The translations under genes and the position numbers were made by a program. Positions 11,467 through 21,001 of a stretch of 64,000 nt of DNA are shown one piece after another. The DNA comes from Eustoma russellianum. Its lineage: Eukaryota; Streptophyta; Magnoliopsida; Gentianales; Gentianaceae. The notes beneath the pieces were generated by a model. That model ran no database searches. It saw nothing but the letters and a program-made list of their open reading frames with translations, and was not told where the DNA came from. The stretch covers positions 8,138,010-8,202,009 of the forward strand of contig AP025055.1 in the NCBI GenBank assembly GCA_036186865.1, in the 5' to 3' direction. Position 1 is the stretch's first letter. Every line of letters begins with the position of its first letter.

Positions 11467-13842
11467 TGTAGGACCTGTATAGCACCACTAGAAGGGGGAG
11501 GGTTGAATAGTGTGTGCGAACAAATTGATTTTTAAAACTTTTTGGACCAAAAACTCACTTCTGAAAAACAGTTTCTATTTTCATATTCTGATTTGATTAA
11601 TCTAGATGACCTGGTTGTAGACCTCCAAAAATTATGAGATCTCAGATGTTGTGAATGTCTCCCAAAAATTTCAAAATAAAATTCTGAGCCTAACCCCTTG
11701 AAAACATGTCTTTTTACAGATTGCGTCAATTTGTCAGAAACTGTACTCCAGAATGAAAAATTTCTTTCTATTAATTGGGAACTCTAAATGACTTGAATAT
11801 TTTATGGTTTGATCCTCAAGATGTGTATTTTAAGGGGTTAAAACAGTTTTTGAAAATTCCCTTGGTAAGTATGTCAACCAAACGAATGAGAACTATTGTT
11901 CTCAACCTTCGCAAATCGGAGAATTAGATTGCACTAGTCTAAGAACTATTAATGCTTGACTGAATTATACTTATCCAAATGAGATGAAAATTGTGCCAAA
12001 TGAAAGTTAGGACGTGTGGCTATGTTTCTGCAAAATTTTGTGATTTTTAAAAATCATTTGCTGTTTTTACCATTGCAATGAAAACGATGCAGAAAATAGG
12101 AACTGAAAGTAAAAGTGCTGAAAAGTAAGTACACTAAGAATTTTATACTCGTTCGGTTAAAACAACCTACTCCTGTCTTTGAGGACACCTTCCTCGGTTT
12201 TCACTAAATGCAAAAACATCTTAACGCAAGGGTGACTGGATTTGAAGACCAACTCCACCCTTTTACAATCAAACAAACAAACAAACCAACCACGAACGAC
12301 ACCACCGATCGAATGAAGGCTTGATCACACCTTGATCAACCTTTTACGAGAAATTAAAGTATGTGGGTGGTATAATCAAAGCCTGTATAATATATGGAAT
12401 ATAATATTGATAGGCTTGAGGCTAAGAGAAAGAGAAAAGAAAGGAAGAAGAAGAGAGTAGTCTTGCTTTTTGGACTTGTAAGAATATCAACTTTGCTTAG
12501 CCTTGTCTTGCACCATCTTGCTCCTTTTTATAACATGTTGGCTGCCCCCTAGGGTTAATCTTCTTCCTTCAGAATTATCTTGAATGCCTTTGGAAGATTT
12601 CTTTGTAAGATGGTGACACAACCTTGCTTACTTGGCGCAACACGATTAGACGAATGACTTGTCTTTGCCTAGTTGTCACTCTTGATAGTCCATCTTTGAT
12701 CCACTTTGGCACGCTTTAAATGATCTGGAATTTCTTCAAAAAATCTGACACATGTGCTCAAAATCAAGGTAATTATCTTCCAAATAATCATGATTCAATC
12801 CCCTTAAATTTCGGACTAAAATTGAAGAAACAACTACCAAACATTCGGCCACCACACAAAGCATGTGCTGAAATTACAGCATGTGTTTTCCTTTGAATTG
12901 TTTCCTTATGTGTTGCCCTCTTCAATGTCACCAATCATATGTGTCATATCCTCCATCAATTGAAGTGGCAAATAAGCTCCACCTTGCCTCCAAAAATGCT
13001 GAACTAGGTGTGTGAAATAGACTGCACATGTGTTGAATTCTTTTTATGTAAACTTTGTCAAATAATGCATAATATTCACACTTATATGGTAAATTGCAAT
13101 CAGACCTAATTTGAATTTTCTAGAACACTCTAACATGTCTTGAATCTGTAAAAGGTTTCTAGATATATGTTACGCCAATGTCAAAAACATTCCATGTGTG
13201 TAGGTTTGTAGAAAACCGAATTTTTGACTTTCGTCGATTACGCGATCTTTCTCTGATTAATTTCAAAATTCTTATACATGTAAAATATATTATGTCACAC
13301 AGAATATACATAAGATGAGATGTTTATTCAGATCAAATAGCTGAGTATAAAACGTTCCATGTGCCAACATAGGCTAGAGTTTGAATTCTCCACAAATCTA
13401 GGCTAAATTGTGGGTGATTTGTGTTTTCAAACATGTTATGACCTTGTGGCTGAATATGACATGTGGATCACGAAATTTTTGAATATTTTTTATGTATATA
13501 GGCTGACCATCTTTGTATGGTAAGTACGTGACATGTCAGTGAAGTTTCGGTAGTCACCCGATACGATAATTTTCGGCTTATGGCCTTGTAACATGTCGTT
13601 ATGATTTTGATATCACCATGACTTGTAATATATAATATAAGACATGTATATACTCATAAATATGAGGTGTATATAGTGGTGTGATGTCAATATACGTTTA
13701 TAATGTATATGACGTGTCGGTGGTACGTCGGAATATAAGTGTATAGTTTATCATAAAAAAATATGGATATATAATATGTACATGTAATTGGCGTGTGTGA
13801 GGGTGTGAGATGAGAAGACTTTGCATTTTCAAATTTGTTGCC

Positions 13843-13847
13843 ATATA
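13843..13847. repeat. Target-site duplication ATATA, left copy (G4)
   Basis: ATATA precedes TGTTGTACCCC; the identical right copy is at 24515-24519. Confidence 0.9.
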
Positions 13848-14754
13848 TGTTGTACCCCGCTCAAAACTATTACAGCAACGGGGGTAGGGAGAGAAGCATG
13901 GCAAGAGAATGAGACCTCGAAAGGAATACATTACCGGTTTATCTATGATTATATAGAGTTTAAGGTAATTTGCATACCCCAAGTGAAAAACATAAAGCAA
14001 GAGGGTGGATTGAAATTTTCATATGAGTGTTAAAGATCTAATAAAGGAAATATTATATTGGCAACTTTAATAAGAAGTCGGATTATAACATGCCCATACA
14101 CATATGGTATGGGCATACGTCTAAGAATACAGATACACCACAAAATGGGCCTAATTAAACCCTTAACAAATTAGGAGCCCTCTTCACCCATCCCCAATAT
14201 GACCGTTGGGCAACATTTGGAGGTAAGACCAACAGAACTTTGATACAAACCCTTAAAGTGTAGTAGATGTAATTTGGTAGAGAATAAGTGGCATCACACG
14301 TGGTGTAAGCATTGGATATATGCATGTTGGAAGGTACGAATATGGGTATGTGTACCGTTTAGAGTGGGAGCTACCATGTAATAAATGGTTTAAGAAGGCT
14401 ACAACGCGATGAAACTTCTATTTAAAGGACCATATAGGAAAATATGTGACTTTAAGATTTTTTTTACACTTCATGAATTTCAGAAACCTAAGCTTATGTT
14501 ATGCCAAAGTAAACCATCCATGTTCAGATATTAAGATTTCAACTATAAAGTCTAGGATATGGACAGATTATGAATGGTACGTGGGTATGCATATTGGTGT
14601 ATGTGTATGCACATATATAACTCAAGGCATATACGAACGGCGATAGAATAATTTTCAAGGAAGTATATTATATGTGTTAGTGTACGCATAGTATTATAGG
14701 ATATAATGAATATTTTTGAGGATTATGACTTATTTCAAAAAGGAAATATAGATA

Positions 14755-14768
14755 TATATGTGCATGGG
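14755..14768. repeat. LINE-3 target-site duplication, left copy (14 bp)
   Basis: TATATGTGCATGGG, identical to 20988-21001. It lies directly next to the A8 tail of LINE-3 (T8 on the plus strand, 14769-14776). Confidence 0.92.
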
Positions 14769-14803
14769 TTTTTTTTCCAAAGAATTTATTTATTAACGTA
14801 AAA

Positions 14804-14821
14804 CCTCACTTATGGTGGAGG
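14804..14821 (-). other. LINE-3 3'-terminal stem-loop
   Basis: Minus-strand CCTC and GAGG pair around a loop containing ACCATAAGT, as at the LINE-1 3' end, followed by about 30 nt and the A8 tail. Confidence 0.65.
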
Positions 14822-15185
14822 AAAACTATATTACATTGTCAGAGTATTCAAAATAATGAAATAATGAAACAAGAATGGTATATCTCCAGTCATATATGAT
14901 ATGCCGCATTAAAACCTTGCCAAGAAAAACCACCTTTGTGGATAAAACCTTGGCGAAGGAAAAAGCGTACATATTTATACGACTGTCATTGATATGATGA
15001 GAACATAGTATGGGATACAAATCCATGAATGCCTGTGGCGTGAGCAGGAGAATGTTGAAGGTGTTGAGGTGGCCGCATCTTTGTCTTGTCATTGTCTTGA
15101 AAGCCCAAACCTCAGAAGATGTCCAGAGAGAAAGGTGATCAATGTAAGCGTGTAACTGAGCAATCAGAGGTAGGAAAATCAAGCA

Positions 15186-15223
15186 CATACCGGAGCCGCC
15201 TTGGCAGTTGAAGTGCCAAGGCG
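15186..15223 (-). other. LINE-3 3' region hairpin module 3
   Basis: On the minus strand, a perfect 10-bp stem CGCCTTGGCA with TGCCAAGGCG (plus-strand arms 15197-15206 and 15214-15223, 7-nt loop) is followed 5 nt later by GGTATG (15191-15186). Confidence 0.8.
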
Positions 15224-15407
15224 ACCAAGAATAAGTAAGAGCCATGGCCGTCCATGTTGCAAGGGCCGAAAATGCATAGAAAATGAGATCCACTTCCGGA
15301 ATAAAGCTCACCATTGTGATGTGAAAAAGAATCTCGCACAAATGCGAATTGCACATGAATAGAGCATTAGTATTCAAAATAACAAACACAAGCATAGTGA
15401 GAAAACG

Positions 15408-15444
15408 CATACCCAAGTCGCCTTGACCAAGGGGCCAAGGCGAC
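15408..15444 (-). other. LINE-3 3' region hairpin module 2
   Basis: A perfect 9-bp stem GTCGCCTTG with CAAGGCGAC (plus-strand arms 15417-15425 and 15436-15444) is followed 3 nt later on the minus strand by GGTATG (15413-15408). Confidence 0.8.
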
Positions 15445-15653
15445 AATGGTAAGAAGAGTCCTGCCACCTGAAGTTCGAAAGGATCCACCATGAGAGGAAA
15501 CCGTGCGCAGCGTATGACCCAGCGACACAGTTTGCCAATCACCGATATGTAAATAGATCGTTGATGAGATAACCAAAATGCTCCCATGAAAGAAAGAGGC
15601 ACGTTATACATGTGAATTATAATGTATAAAACATAGAGTAGTGGATGTTCAAC

Positions 15654-15690
15654 CATACCATGCCTGCCTGCCACCCGAAGGTTGCAGGCA
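15654..15690 (-). other. LINE-3 3' region hairpin module 1
   Basis: A 7-bp stem TGCCTGC (15690-15684) with GCAGGCA (15671-15665) on the minus strand is followed 5 nt later by GGTATG (15659-15654). Confidence 0.8.
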
Positions 15691-15730
15691 ATTGATGTAT
15701 ACTCTGGCCAATCAATATGGAAGACTGCTG

Positions 15731-18700
15731 TCATGGAACCCGCAAATGAATGGAAGTAACATCCAGTAGAACTGCTGCACGGACCAAAGAAGGTAGAGTG
15801 TTCGATGAAAAATGTTCCGTGCATGGGTGTAACATTGCATGCTGTGCTAAATAGTGTGCCGCCATGTTTGCCTCACGATAAATGTGATTGCAAGGGAGAC
15901 GATGAATATGAACAAGCGAGTGAAGCCTTTGAAGATGTGGATTGCCATGTACCATGGTTTGCCGTGTCACGCGGTCAATCAATTGGGCACAATCTGACTC
16001 AAGGATGATGGATCGGTAGAGTGGAAAGAAATAAAGAAGCCCAAAAACAGCTGCTTGAATCTTTGCATGTGAGGGTGAACTTAATGGAAGGCGAAAGGAA
16101 ATTGCACCAATGCAGGAACCTCTATGATCGCACAGTATAGTGCCTCCAGATGCGAAATTACGACCCGCTGCGGCATCGACATTTAATTTCAATCGTCCAG
16201 AAGGTGGCGTGACCCAACGAACAATCAGTGGACGAGGTGGGCGAACTGCAGGCAGCCAACCGAAAATTTGTTGTGATGTAGTAGACAATTTAGAGCCTGC
16301 AATCTTTTCGTGCCACAAAGTAATATCATAATGTACAGAGGACCGAAGGGAAGACGCTGTGATATGTGTTTGTCGCCATAGATCAGGGAAGTATAAGCAC
16401 ACCAGATGTTATGAACAATAATCGCAGGGATCACTATTTTATAAACTCCAATTAGTGAGGAAATGGATGATCGATACCACCATGAAAGAAGATATTGACG
16501 AAGCTGTATGGATGATGGAAGAGGACAATGCAGCTCACTTGCAAAATAGCACCAAATCGGACGCACATAAGGACAATATAAGAAAACATGATCCACCCTA
16601 GCCGACTCATTCATGCAGAACGGACATTGTGTCGGTTGAGCCATTATGTAGTGTCCAATATAATCCTCAAAAGGCAAAGCAGAATTGAAAAGCCGCCATA
16701 AAAACAATCTTCTAGACGGAGAGTGATGCTTCGACCAAATAAATAAGGTAGAAAGCAGCTTTGGAGACGCAGTTCTGCATATCTCATAGGCACTTTTTAG
16801 AGAGAATTCCCCCAGTTGAGTTGGCAACCATGAAAAGTGGTCACCCTGTCGATCTGTGTGCATTAAGCAAAAAGAATGAATACGGCATATAATTTTCCAA
16901 ATGGGGGAGTATGGTAAACAAGGAAGATAATCATGACGATGTCCATATTTTGCATGCATGTATTTGCTCCACAGCGTTGAGTTCTGGTGATACGACCACC
17001 AGATGCGACAATAAAAAGCCTTTTGTAAGATATTCAAGTCTCGAAGGCCTAGTCCCCCCTCTGAATGCGGCTTAGTAAGCTTAGTCCAGGAGACCCAATG
17101 ATGTCTAGGACCCCAATAAAATGCCGCCATCTTACGATGGATGATCTTAATAACAAATTTTGGTATACCTCCCCCCACCATAATATGAATGGGTAATGCA
17201 GCGATTACTGATTGAAGCAAGACTATCCGTCCTGCAGTAGATAATAATTTGGAGTGCCACCCTTGAAGTCTATCATCAATATGTTGCAGTAGCGTTACAC
17301 AGTGGTTGGAACGTGGAATACCTTTGTGAAAATAAGAGCCGAGATAGCGGAATGGAAGACTAGAAAGACGCATGCCCAGAATAGTCATAAAGGTCTGTCG
17401 CTGCTGAGAAGTTACTGTAGCAGAAGGAATAATACTGCTTTTTTTGAAAATTCACTTTTTGACCAGAAGCAGCTTCATATTGTGTAAGAAATGTGTGAAA
17501 ACGTTGTAGATTCCTCTGTGTTCCTCGAAGAAATATTAGTAAATCATTTGCATAGGCTAAATGTGTAATGGTAAAGGGAACGCGGCCCAGGCGAAAAGGC
17601 TGCAATACTCCAGTTTCTGTCAAGGCTTTCAAGCCCCTGCTAAAACCCTCTGCTGCTAAAATAAATAATAAAGGAGATAAAGGATCACCCTGTTTAAAAC
17701 CTCGATATGGCCGAAAATAGGAAGAGGGCTGGCCATTGATTAACACCGCTAATGTCGTGGCCCGCAAGTGATTCAGAATTATACGAGTGAAAAATCCCGA
17801 AAACCCGAATGCTCGGAGTAAAAGTTCCAAATATTCCCAGCTAACTCTGTCAAAAGCCTTCATCATATCCAACTTGAGGCATAACTGTGAGCCACCCCTA
17901 TCAAGCATATGGATCATCTCACGATCCAATAAAACCTGAGTTGAAATGTCCGTACCTGGCAGAAAGCCTGTCTGCTCTGGAGAGATTAGTCTTGGCAATA
18001 GTTTACACAGGCGGCTAGCAACAATTCTGGTACAGACTTTACTGATAAAATTAGTGAGGCATATAGGACGATAATCACCGAAAGTTGCAGGAGAGGATTT
18101 TTTTGGAATCAATGTAATCAAAGCGCTAGCCATAGCTTTAGGCTGAGGTACACCCAGGAAGAATTCCTGTACAGCTAGCACAACATCCTTATGAATGATG
18201 GACCAGCAAGATCTATAGAAATTTCCATCAAAACCATCAGGCCCCGCGGCACTATGAGGGTCCAAGTGCCAAACTGCAGATTTTATCTCATCCGGCAAGG
18301 GAATCTGCGTCAGAGCAGCATTATCGTCTGCGGATACGAGCACTGGAATATTCCGAATAATTTGCTCATAGTTAACTGCAGGTTCATGTGCAAATAAGGC
18401 TGTATAAAAGGACACAGCTTCTGCGATGATATCATCCGGGGTAGTACAAACTAAGCCATCAGCTGTTTGTATTTGTTGAATCCGAAGATGTAGTCTGCGG
18501 CCTTTAACAATAGTATGATAATAGCGAGTATTTGCGTCTCCCTCCTTTAACCATTTAACTCTCGCCTTTTGCTTCCAAAAGTGCATCTCATAAGAAGAGG
18601 CCTGAAGATATTATGCTTTAGCTCGATTATACTCCATCCGATTTTCCTCTGTGGGCTGCATATCCCAGCGTTCTTCCGCACGTGTAAGGAGAATTTCAGC

Positions 18701-19591
18701 CTGTTGAACCCTAGAGAAAATATTACCGAATATATCTTTATTCCACTGTTGCACATCCTTTTTGAACTTGAATAACTTTGTGTAGAAGCCATGCATACCA
18801 CCCGTTGTAGGATATGAATCCCATGCAGCACGCATGTAACTATAGAAGTCTGGATGTAGAAGCCAAGAGTCCAAAAATCTGAATGATCGATGTGATGAAG
18901 TCACAGTTATTCGGCATTTAAGCAAAAGCGGGGTATGATCCGAAGCAATTCGAGGAAGATAAATAAGTTGAATATCTTCAAATGTATCATGGAAATCAGT
19001 ATTGAGAAACAACCAATCCAGACGCCGTCGAACCCGACCGAGACCTCGACCATCTGACCAGGTGAATCGGGAGCCCTGAAATGGTGGTGACATCAAACCA
19101 CATGACTCTATACAATCATTGAAATCTTGTAAAACAGATAGTGACGGCCGCGAACGTCCTTCATGGTCTGATAGAGATCGGAATGTATTAAAATCTCCAC
19201 CTAGTACCCAAGGCAATGCTGTATTCGCAGAGAGAGTGCATAAAGAAGCCCACAAAGAACGGCGTAGTGATGGAGTATGATTGCCATATACTGCCGACAA
19301 AACAAAAGTATACTGTAAGGGCCGATATATCAATGTAAAGTGTACCACCTGTTCTTCATCCTGCACTGTGACCAGCTCAAAGTGAGAGTCACGCCAGAAA
19401 AACCAAATGCGCTCAGAATGTGATGCGTATGAATTAGTAAAGCCGAAATCCAAAGCATAACGAGAAATAGCTACTTATGCATGTTTAGGTTCTATGATAA
19501 CAAGTATGTTCAATCGATGTTCATGTATTAATTGATGCAGACGTGGTTTTGAGGCCCGCAAGCCTCTTATATTCCATATCATAATATTCAT
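15731..19591 (-). pseudogene. LINE-3 ORF2: endonuclease, reverse transcriptase, zf-RVT, RNase H
   Basis: The ATG at 19591-19589 overlaps the ORF1 stop as ATGA. Domains in order: an exonuclease-endonuclease-phosphatase fold (WNIRGLR, VIIEPK, LGGDFNTF, WSDGRGLGRVRRRLDW, IASDHTPLL); RT (SAAGPDGF, LKLDMMKAFDRVSW, GFKQGDPLSPLLF); a zf-RVT-like CPFC...H...C near 16560-16630; and RNase H (LNVDAAAG, LESDCAQL, REANMAAHYLAQ) to 15731. Lesions are TAA at 19478-19476, TAA at 18613-18611, one extra A in the A-run near 17436-17443, a frameshift near 16365, and YADD changed to YAND (codon 17548-17546). The frame implies about 1,286 codons, normal for plant L1 ORF2. It is not functional as it stands. Confidence 0.93.
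19588..19591 (-). promoter_or_regulatory. ORF1 stop / ORF2 start overlap (ATGA)
   Basis: On the minus strand the four bases ATGA hold the ORF2 ATG (19591-19589) and the ORF1 TGA (19590-19588). A second in-frame ATG lies nine bases further on. This is the geometry used for stop-start reinitiation in other systems; its use here is inferred. Confidence 0.7.
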
Positions 19592-20805
19592 TGTGAAAGT
19601 GTAGAGTCACTTCCCTGTATTGCATGTGATGTACTGCGCGTAAGAATGGATGATGGAGGCAAGGGAGGAAGATCCTTCTTAGGTCGACGTTTCCTACGAG
19701 GAACCACCTGTATAAAATCTTCTGTTGAATCCTGTAAGCGCGAGATTAAAGTGTCTATGTCTGGCGAAGGAGGTAACAACTGGATGCGACAGGCTACCTC
19801 TTCTGGTACAGTAGGTATCTCCTGATTATCTGTCTCTGGTAAATCATTATCAGACGAATGACCTATGTCACAGGAGTCAGGATTATCCCGCTGGGGCTCC
19901 ACTGGCTCCTCGAAAATATCTGCGGTTGGAGCTGCAATCGGGGTGGGGGATCTTGGAGGAGCTGGTAGGTCTGTCGATGGTGGCGCAGTCTCTGGAAGGT
20001 TCGATTGCGTAGCCGAACGCTTCTTAACTGGTGTCCAGCGCTGAGCTGGTTTTCGCCGTGGAGGGGGTGGTGGGGGTGGTGGTGGTATTGATGCCGCCGA
20101 CTGTGGTGTGCATGACGCAACCGCATGGCCTAACCGACGGCAGGAGGTACAAAACAAGGGCAAGTCTTCATAGATTATGGTTTGCAGTATAAATCGTTGC
20201 TTCGCTTGCAGATAAATCTTTTGTGGTAAGTCCTTCGAAACATCGACTTCCACACATACACGTGCAACCGAAGGTCGCAAACCATCTGTTGTTGCAACAT
20301 CAAGTTTGATGGGGCTACCTATCTGTTTTACAATCTCAAATAATGCCTCTTTTCGGTGAAGATGGATGGGAAGACCAGGAAAGGCTATCCAAACCGGAAC
20401 TATTGGCACATCTGTGGTCGGATCAAAATCAACTGTCCATTTTGTGATACGCATATGACATCCAGAAACAAGCCATGATCGTCGATAAAAGCATCGTAAA
20501 TAATCTGCTTCATTGCTAAAATTTAACAGTATATGCGTCTGATCAATAAGAGTGATACAAAGATCTTGATGAAATCCAATTTTCTCGAAGACATCTCTAA
20601 TCACCTTCAATGGAGGTCTCCCATACCAGAATGTACCCACTAACGAGTATTTGAATGGAGCAGCAAGTGCATCAATTTCTGAATCTGAAAAAGAGATTAA
20701 AGGAATACCTTTATATCGAGAAACTGTTTTGGGTGAGATGTTGATGGATTGAGCCGACGTAGCGCCAGCGACAACGTCGGCGAAGGTCGGCGATGGAGTT
20801 GCCAT
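19588..20805 (-). CDS. LINE-3 ORF1 protein (DUF4283-like domain and zinc knuckle), open
   Basis: An uninterrupted frame of about 405 codons from the ATG at 20805. Residues about 30-190 match the DUF4283-like domain of plant L1 ORF1 proteins (FWYGRPPL, ITKWTVDFD, VPIVPVW, LDVATTDGLRPSVARV). One zinc knuckle, CTSCRRLGHAVASC, lies at about 219-232. A run of eight prolines and a low-complexity Pro/Asp/Glu-rich C-terminus follow, ending in a basic patch. Such proteins bind LINE RNA in the ribonucleoprotein particle (family knowledge). The TGA stop overlaps the ORF2 ATG. It is the only fully open element gene in the window; the dead ORF2 means it could act only in trans, if expressed. Confidence 0.88.
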   Translation of the reverse strand: MATPSPTFADVVAGATSAQSINISPKTVSRYKGIPLISFSDSEIDALAAPFKYSLVGTFWYGRPPLKVIRDVFEKIGFHQDLCITLIDQTHILLNFSNEADYLRCFYRRSWLVSGCHMRITKWTVDFDPTTDVPIVPVWIAFPGLPIHLHRKEALFEIVKQIGSPIKLDVATTDGLRPSVARVCVEVDVSKDLPQKIYLQAKQRFILQTIIYEDLPLFCTSCRRLGHAVASCTPQSAASIPPPPPPPPPRRKPAQRWTPVKKRSATQSNLPETAPPSTDLPAPPRSPTPIAAPTADIFEEPVEPQRDNPDSCDIGHSSDNDLPETDNQEIPTVPEEVACRIQLLPPSPDIDTLISRLQDSTEDFIQVVPRRKRRPKKDLPPLPPSSILTRSTSHAIQGSDSTLSQ

Positions 20806-20987
20806 GATCACCGTTTTGATGACCGAGCGAAAGGAGAAAGGATCAAAACAATGAGAGCAATTAACCGATGAAGATATGCAAAAAGGTGCCGGTGATGATG
20901 AGGTGCCGATCCGGCAGCAACAGCGGCGGCTGAAGCCGCAAGTTGATCGCCTGCGCCGTCAGAGAGCTTTTTATATATATGTGTGTG
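20806..20987 (-). promoter_or_regulatory. LINE-3 5' leader
   Basis: About 180 nt precede ORF1: a GC-rich stretch (20880-20965), then pyrimidine-rich sequence leading to the ATG. L1-type LINEs carry an internal promoter here; no specific element can be identified. The outermost bases are (CA/TA)-rich and merge with the target. Confidence 0.5.
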
Positions 20988-21001
20988 TATATGTGCATGG
21001 G
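20988..21001. repeat. LINE-3 target-site duplication, right copy
   Basis: TATATGTGCATGGG, identical to 14755-14768. Confidence 0.92.

Larger units (their letters stand above)
14826..15824 (-). other. Long open frame in the LINE-3 3' region (possible ORF3, 332 codons)
   Basis: It opens 94 nt before the end of ORF2 in another frame and runs uninterrupted to just before the terminal stem-loop. The product is hydrophobic, with several stretches that could span a membrane. Three G-x-GM segments, each encoded by a hairpin + GGTATG module, are followed by hydrophobic stretches. The C-terminal 55 or so residues align with the LINE-1 frame ending at 3622, and both stop at nearly the same place. No known domain is seen. 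Translation is unproven, and conserved RNA structure could explain the openness. Confidence 0.35.
14769..20987 (-). mobile_element. LINE-3: near full-length L1-type LINE (6.2 kb)
   Basis: On the minus strand: a 5' leader of about 180 nt, intact ORF1 (20805-19588), ORF2 (19591-15731, damaged), a 3' region with three hairpin modules, a terminal stem-loop and an A8 tail. A perfect 14-bp TSD surrounds it, so both ends are fixed. It is inserted in Tekay LTR G4. It is the best-preserved LINE here, with five visible lesions in ORF2 and none in ORF1. Confidence 0.95.
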
